Source: CAZAKZ01 sp964485695 (GTDB lineage: Bacteria > Planctomycetota > JAFGQW01). From it: a stretch of DNA of 28,132 nt. The notes beneath the pieces are model-generated. The model saw only the letters and a list, made by a program, of their open reading frames with translations, searched no databases and was not told the DNA's origin. The DNA lies in assembly GCA_964485695.1 (NCBI GenBank), contig CAZAKZ010000070.1, forward strand, positions 1-28,132, written 5' to 3'. The translations under genes were made by a program, and so were the position numbers. Each line of letters starts with the position of its first letter. Position 1 is the first letter of the stretch. Below, in pieces: positions 24,952 to 28,132 of the stretch.

Positions 24952-27297
24952 TCACTTTCCGTTCTCTTCCTTGACCTTGTCGGGCAGTGCGGCGTACTCC
25001 TCGATGGTTCCTGGATCCAGAGGGGGCACGAGGGCCTTCAGGACCTCGAGAATCCCGCGCTGCATCTGACGGTCTTCCTGAAAATCGCCCTCGACGTAAA
25101 GCCCGACGAACGCCTTGCCGCGGGTTTCCATGACCTTCCGTCGCACGTAGATCCTGAGCCACCTGCGTACGTCCTCTCGGGTGAGGCGGGTGTCCAGCCC
25201 CTTCATGAAGTCCTCGAATCCGGGATACCGCCCGGCATCGTACCCGTCGAAGACGGCCAGCTTTCGGAAGAGGCCCTTTTCCTTTTCCCATTGCCTGTCG
25301 ACGTATTCACGAAAGCTGTTCTTCTCCAGGCACTTTGACAGCTCCTCCTCCTTCCACCCGGGCCACCCCGCGGCACCGATCTCGATGTCCGGCTCGATCC
25401 CGCCCTTCTTGGTGACCTTACCCTCGCCGTTCACCAGGTCCTGAATGCAGCGGCCGTCAGGCAGGTAGTAGCGAGCGATGGTGATCCTGATCCCGGGCCC
25501 CACATCGTATCGACCGTTCTTGTTCAGGTCCTCGTAAGGCTCACCCGGATCCCACCGGCCATTCAAGCGCGGCTTGTCCTCGAAGGGTTCACCCTTGTCG
25601 TACGTCCCGTTCTTGTTCCGGTCGGTGAAGGGTTCGCCGGGATCGTGCTTCCCGTTGGGTTTCGGGGTGTCCTCGAACCGGTCCCCCTGCCTTGATGTGA
25701 GGTCGATGATTTTCTGCACGGAGGCCCGGCCGTAGCTGCGTTGGCCCACGACCCTTGCGCGCTTGTAGAACTGAAGGACGCCGGCCACGATCTCCGAGGC
25801 ACCCGCGGTGTGCCGGTTGACGAGGACCACAATGGGATAGACGGGGCCGGCCAGAACCTTGCGGGTGCGAACCTCCTCTCGCGGTGCGACAAACTTGCTC
25901 CTCCCCTCCCAGTAAACCACCAGCTTGCCTTCGTCCAGAAATCGGTCCACGACCTCGACGGCGGCCGACAGGTTTCCCCCCTGACCGTTTCTTAGATCAA
26001 GGACCAATCCCTTCATGCCCGAGGCCTTCATCCTTTCCAGCGCCACGTCGAGACTCCGGCCCGTCCCGTTTCCGAAACCGAGAAGCTGCACGAGGCCGAT
26101 GCCTCCAGGAAGCATTTCCCACAAGAGCGGCGCCACCTCGGGGCGGCGGCGCTCAAGGGTAAGAGTGCGCGGCTCTTTCCAGCCGCGGCGCACCACCTTG
26201 ATCTTCACCGAAGATCCCTTCGCGCCACCCAAGCGCTTCAGGACCTGCTCCACGTCCCTGTCAAAGGTGGACCAGCCGTCCACCTCGAGGATCTTGTCGT
26301 TCACCCTCAAGCCGGCCTCGAAGGCAGGGGTTCCGAATACGGGCCGAAAGACCGTGAGTACACCACGCACATCGAAATTGATGAAGGCCCCGAAGTCGGC
26401 AAGGTGTCCCGACGGGCCTTTCATCAGATCTGCACGCTGCTCGGCCGTCAGGTACGTGCTTCCCGGATCCATGACGCGCAGGATACTCCGCGCCGCGGCC
26501 TCCATCAGCTCCTTCTCCGACCTCGTATCTCCCACCAGGTGATAGAGCTTGATGTTGTGCAACACCTCATCGATGAGATCGAACTTGTCACCCTGGACGG
26601 CATAGTGCGGGTTCCTGTAAAAAGCATTATCCAGCTGCCGGAATACATCCAGGATTCGGAGGTAGGATCGGGCCAGCTGACCGCGCCGGGTCGGTTCGTC
26701 CTTCAATTTCTCGAGCACCTTCTGGGCCACCTCGATATCATCGCACTCCGCCAGAGCAAGGGCACCAGCGGCCTGAAGGTCCGGATCTTCCGAATTCAGG
26801 TAGTCGCGAAACACTCTCTTGGCCTCGGGACGATGGTTCAGGCTGACTTTCCAGAGCGCCTTGGCGATTTCCAGCTTGAGGACGGGATTGAGGGTATCTT
26901 CCAGGAGGGCATTCAGATCTTTCGCTACCGCCGACGCGCCCCGGCGCCCCAGCACCCCCACCGCGACCCTTCGCACCTCGATCTTCAGGTCCTCGTTGCC
27001 GGCCATGGCCAGCAGGATCTTCTGGCCCTGCTGCTTTTCGCCGAAGTGAATGAGGGTGGCAGCGGCTGCGATGCGGAAGGTCGGATTCCCCGGCTTCAGG
27101 TATGGCTTCAGGGCTTCAACCACGTCGGGGCCCAGCTCCCGGAGCTTGGCATCGAATTTCCAGAACATCGTCGGCGCCTTGTCGGCCGCGAGGCGGGCAT
27201 GGCCGGCCACCTTGGCTGCAAGGTCGTCCTGGCTTGCGAGGACAGGAGACAATCCGAGCGCCGCTACGGCGAGCACGATTCCAATCCTTCTCTTCAT
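24952..27297 (-). CDS. Exported HEAT-PDZ-S41 peptidase-like protein, probably catalytically inactive
   Basis: The 781-residue product has a signal peptide (about 1-22), HEAT-like helical repeats (about 52-197), a PDZ domain (about 297-372, FGTPAFEAGLRVNDKILEVDG), and an S41 C-terminal processing protease fold (LVLDLRNGQGGNL; AGASEIVAGVLQ; VVGQRSYGRASVQ). In active S41 enzymes the nucleophile Ser lies 25 residues before the catalytic Lys (SASE to GKG). Here those positions are G499 and R524, and the assisting Asp is F510, so activity looks lost. A 62-residue insertion (541-602) follows, made of four EF-hand-like loops of the DxNxNGxYDxGE type. ATG at 27297 is chosen because it starts the signal peptide; AAAGGC lies upstream, and the 38-residue upstream extension lacks one. 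Confidence 0.88.
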   Translation of the reverse strand: MKRRIGIVLAVAALGLSPVLASQDDLAAKVAGHARLAADKAPTMFWKFDAKLRELGPDVVEALKPYLKPGNPTFRIAAAATLIHFGEKQQGQKILLAMAGNEDLKIEVRRVAVGVLGRRGASAVAKDLNALLEDTLNPVLKLEIAKALWKVSLNHRPEAKRVFRDYLNSEDPDLQAAGALALAECDDIEVAQKVLEKLKDEPTRRGQLARSYLRILDVFRQLDNAFYRNPHYAVQGDKFDLIDEVLHNIKLYHLVGDTRSEKELMEAAARSILRVMDPGSTYLTAEQRADLMKGPSGHLADFGAFINFDVRGVLTVFRPVFGTPAFEAGLRVNDKILEVDGWSTFDRDVEQVLKRLGGAKGSSVKIKVVRRGWKEPRTLTLERRRPEVAPLLWEMLPGGIGLVQLLGFGNGTGRSLDVALERMKASGMKGLVLDLRNGQGGNLSAAVEVVDRFLDEGKLVVYWEGRSKFVAPREEVRTRKVLAGPVYPIVVLVNRHTAGASEIVAGVLQFYKRARVVGQRSYGRASVQKIIDLTSRQGDRFEDTPKPNGKHDPGEPFTDRNKNGTYDKGEPFEDKPRLNGRWDPGEPYEDLNKNGRYDVGPGIRITIARYYLPDGRCIQDLVNGEGKVTKKGGIEPDIEIGAAGWPGWKEEELSKCLEKNSFREYVDRQWEKEKGLFRKLAVFDGYDAGRYPGFEDFMKGLDTRLTREDVRRWLRIYVRRKVMETRGKAFVGLYVEGDFQEDRQMQRGILEVLKALVPPLDPGTIEEYAALPDKVKEENGK

Positions 27298-27437
27298 GGC
27301 TGCCTTTCTTCCACGAAGGTCATATCTGCAGGAAACGGGTATTTCCAATATCGGGCACAGGCTGCCAGGTATGTATGATAGAAACGAACCTGGATTCCCG
27401 CATCGTACCACAAAAAAATTTTATCGGGAGTGAATTG

Positions 27438-28132
27438 ATGAAAGTCTGCATGATTGCGTGCATGGTGGGATTGACCTGGCTCGTGGGGCCTGCCTTCTCC
27501 GAGGACGACCTTGCCGGCCTGTGGAAGCCCAGAGAAGGAAGGAGCATGCGGGTCACCTCCACCGCCCGCCTTAAGAACGGCAAGCCCAATCCCGACTCCA
27601 ATTCCGACAACTTCCGCGTTCCCCCGGGTCAGACCCACGTTCTGGCCGATCTGAAGGGCCCCGGCGTCATCCGACACCTCTGGCTCACGTTCCTCGGCCC
27701 CAAGCCGCATCCCTGGCACCGCAACGGCGCCGCCACTCCCCAGGAGATGCTGATCCGCATCTACTGGGACGGCCGCGAGACGCCGGACGTGGAAGCGCCG
27801 GTGGGTGACTTCTTCGCGGCCGGTTTCGGCAGGCGCATGGAGGTGAGGAGCCTTCCCGTCCAGGTGGAGAACGGGGCGGGCTACAACTGCTTCTGGCCCA
27901 TGCCCTTTCGCAAGTCAGCACGCATCGAGATCGTCAACGACGGGAAGAAGGAGATCGCGCTGCTCTACTACAACCTCGACTGGCAGAAGGTGGACAGCCT
28001 CCCCGAGGACACACCGTATTTCTGTGCCCGATATCGCCAGGAGTACCCCGTCCGCAAGGGCGTGGACTACCTGGTCCTCGTGAGCACGTGCACGCTAGAT
28101 GAGGGTGGCATTCTCACGATATTTGATGGAAC
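27438..28132 (+). CDS. Exported DUF2961 protein, 5' part
   Basis: The frame starts at ATG 27438 with GGGAG seven bases upstream and runs off the right edge (231 codons seen). It begins with a signal peptide (MKVCMIACMVGLTWLVGPAFS). The mature start carries the DUF2961 signature: SDNFRVPPGQTHVLADLKGPGVIRHLWLTF in two parts, IRIYWDGRETPDVEAPVGDFFAAGFG, and YYNLDWQKVD. DUF2961 proteins are beta-sandwich exported proteins, some of which are carbohydrate-active; function here is unknown. The last ~50 bases drop in GC and read VSTCTLDEGGILTIFDG, unlike what I expect here, so the sequence end may be unreliable. It is divergent from the S41 gene across 140 bp. Confidence 0.85.
   Translation, partial: MKVCMIACMVGLTWLVGPAFSEDDLAGLWKPREGRSMRVTSTARLKNGKPNPDSNSDNFRVPPGQTHVLADLKGPGVIRHLWLTFLGPKPHPWHRNGAATPQEMLIRIYWDGRETPDVEAPVGDFFAAGFGRRMEVRSLPVQVENGAGYNCFWPMPFRKSARIEIVNDGKKEIALLYYNLDWQKVDSLPEDTPYFCARYRQEYPVRKGVDYLVLVSTCTLDEGGILTIFDG

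Noticed and set aside
1..28132. CRISPR array, tRNA, rRNA, integrase or intact transposase
   Set aside because: I saw no regularly spaced repeats, no cloverleaf with a CCA-type acceptor, no rRNA-like stretch and no transposase or recombinase motifs.

Overview
The window reads as chromosomal DNA of a GC-rich, Gram-negative-type bacterium, most likely a planctomycete or a close relative. This is inference from gene content: two VIT/von Willebrand A proteins, a rhombosortase, an SBBP-repeat protein ending in a C-terminal domain I associate with planctomycete exported proteins, a DUF2961 protein, a HEAT/PDZ/S41 protein, and an orphan sigma-54 activator with an unfamiliar N-terminal domain. No rRNA, tRNA, CRISPR array, integrase or intact transposase is visible. 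No gene-free stretch exceeds 300 bases.

Left part (1-5459). A very long palindrome (57-139) lies downstream of a minus-strand operon. The operon runs VIT-VWA protein, rhombosortase, small parvulin PPIase. The VIT-VWA protein ends in Gly-rich stretch, membrane helix and Arg cluster, which is the kind of tail a rhombosortase cuts, so enzyme and substrate appear to be encoded together. A sigma-54-type activator is transcribed divergently from a good sigma-70-like promoter that also fixes its start codon. After it sits a 177-bp non-autonomous transposable element with perfect 23-bp terminal inverted repeats and a 4-bp target duplication.

Middle (5460-13125). A B12-type radical SAM enzyme is divergent from a sugar-epimerase-like SDR. 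An exported TPR/esterase protein, preceded by a tiny coupled leader ORF, is divergent from a large exported SBBP beta-propeller-like protein. A DUF433/DUF5615 toxin-antitoxin pair follows and is bracketed by two imperfect copies of the 3' end of the SBBP gene, which suggests insertion or duplication.

Right part (13126-28132). Five small minus-strand genes (two membrane proteins, a VOC protein, an unknown and an EF-Tu-domain-2-like protein) precede a second VIT-VWA protein, which lacks a sorting tail and has a 28-bp palindrome just upstream. A REP-like hairpin then separates it from a 1638-residue DUF4011-helicase-nuclease-DUF3320 protein. This matches the architecture reported as the single-gene antiviral protein Hhe, but a probable nuclease glutamate is Gln here. 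Its stop overlaps the start of a glycerate kinase, followed by a methyltransferase-like gene. A convergent HEAT-PDZ-S41 protein appears to have lost its catalytic Ser and Lys and carries an inserted string of calcium-loop-like repeats. A DUF2961 gene runs off the right end.
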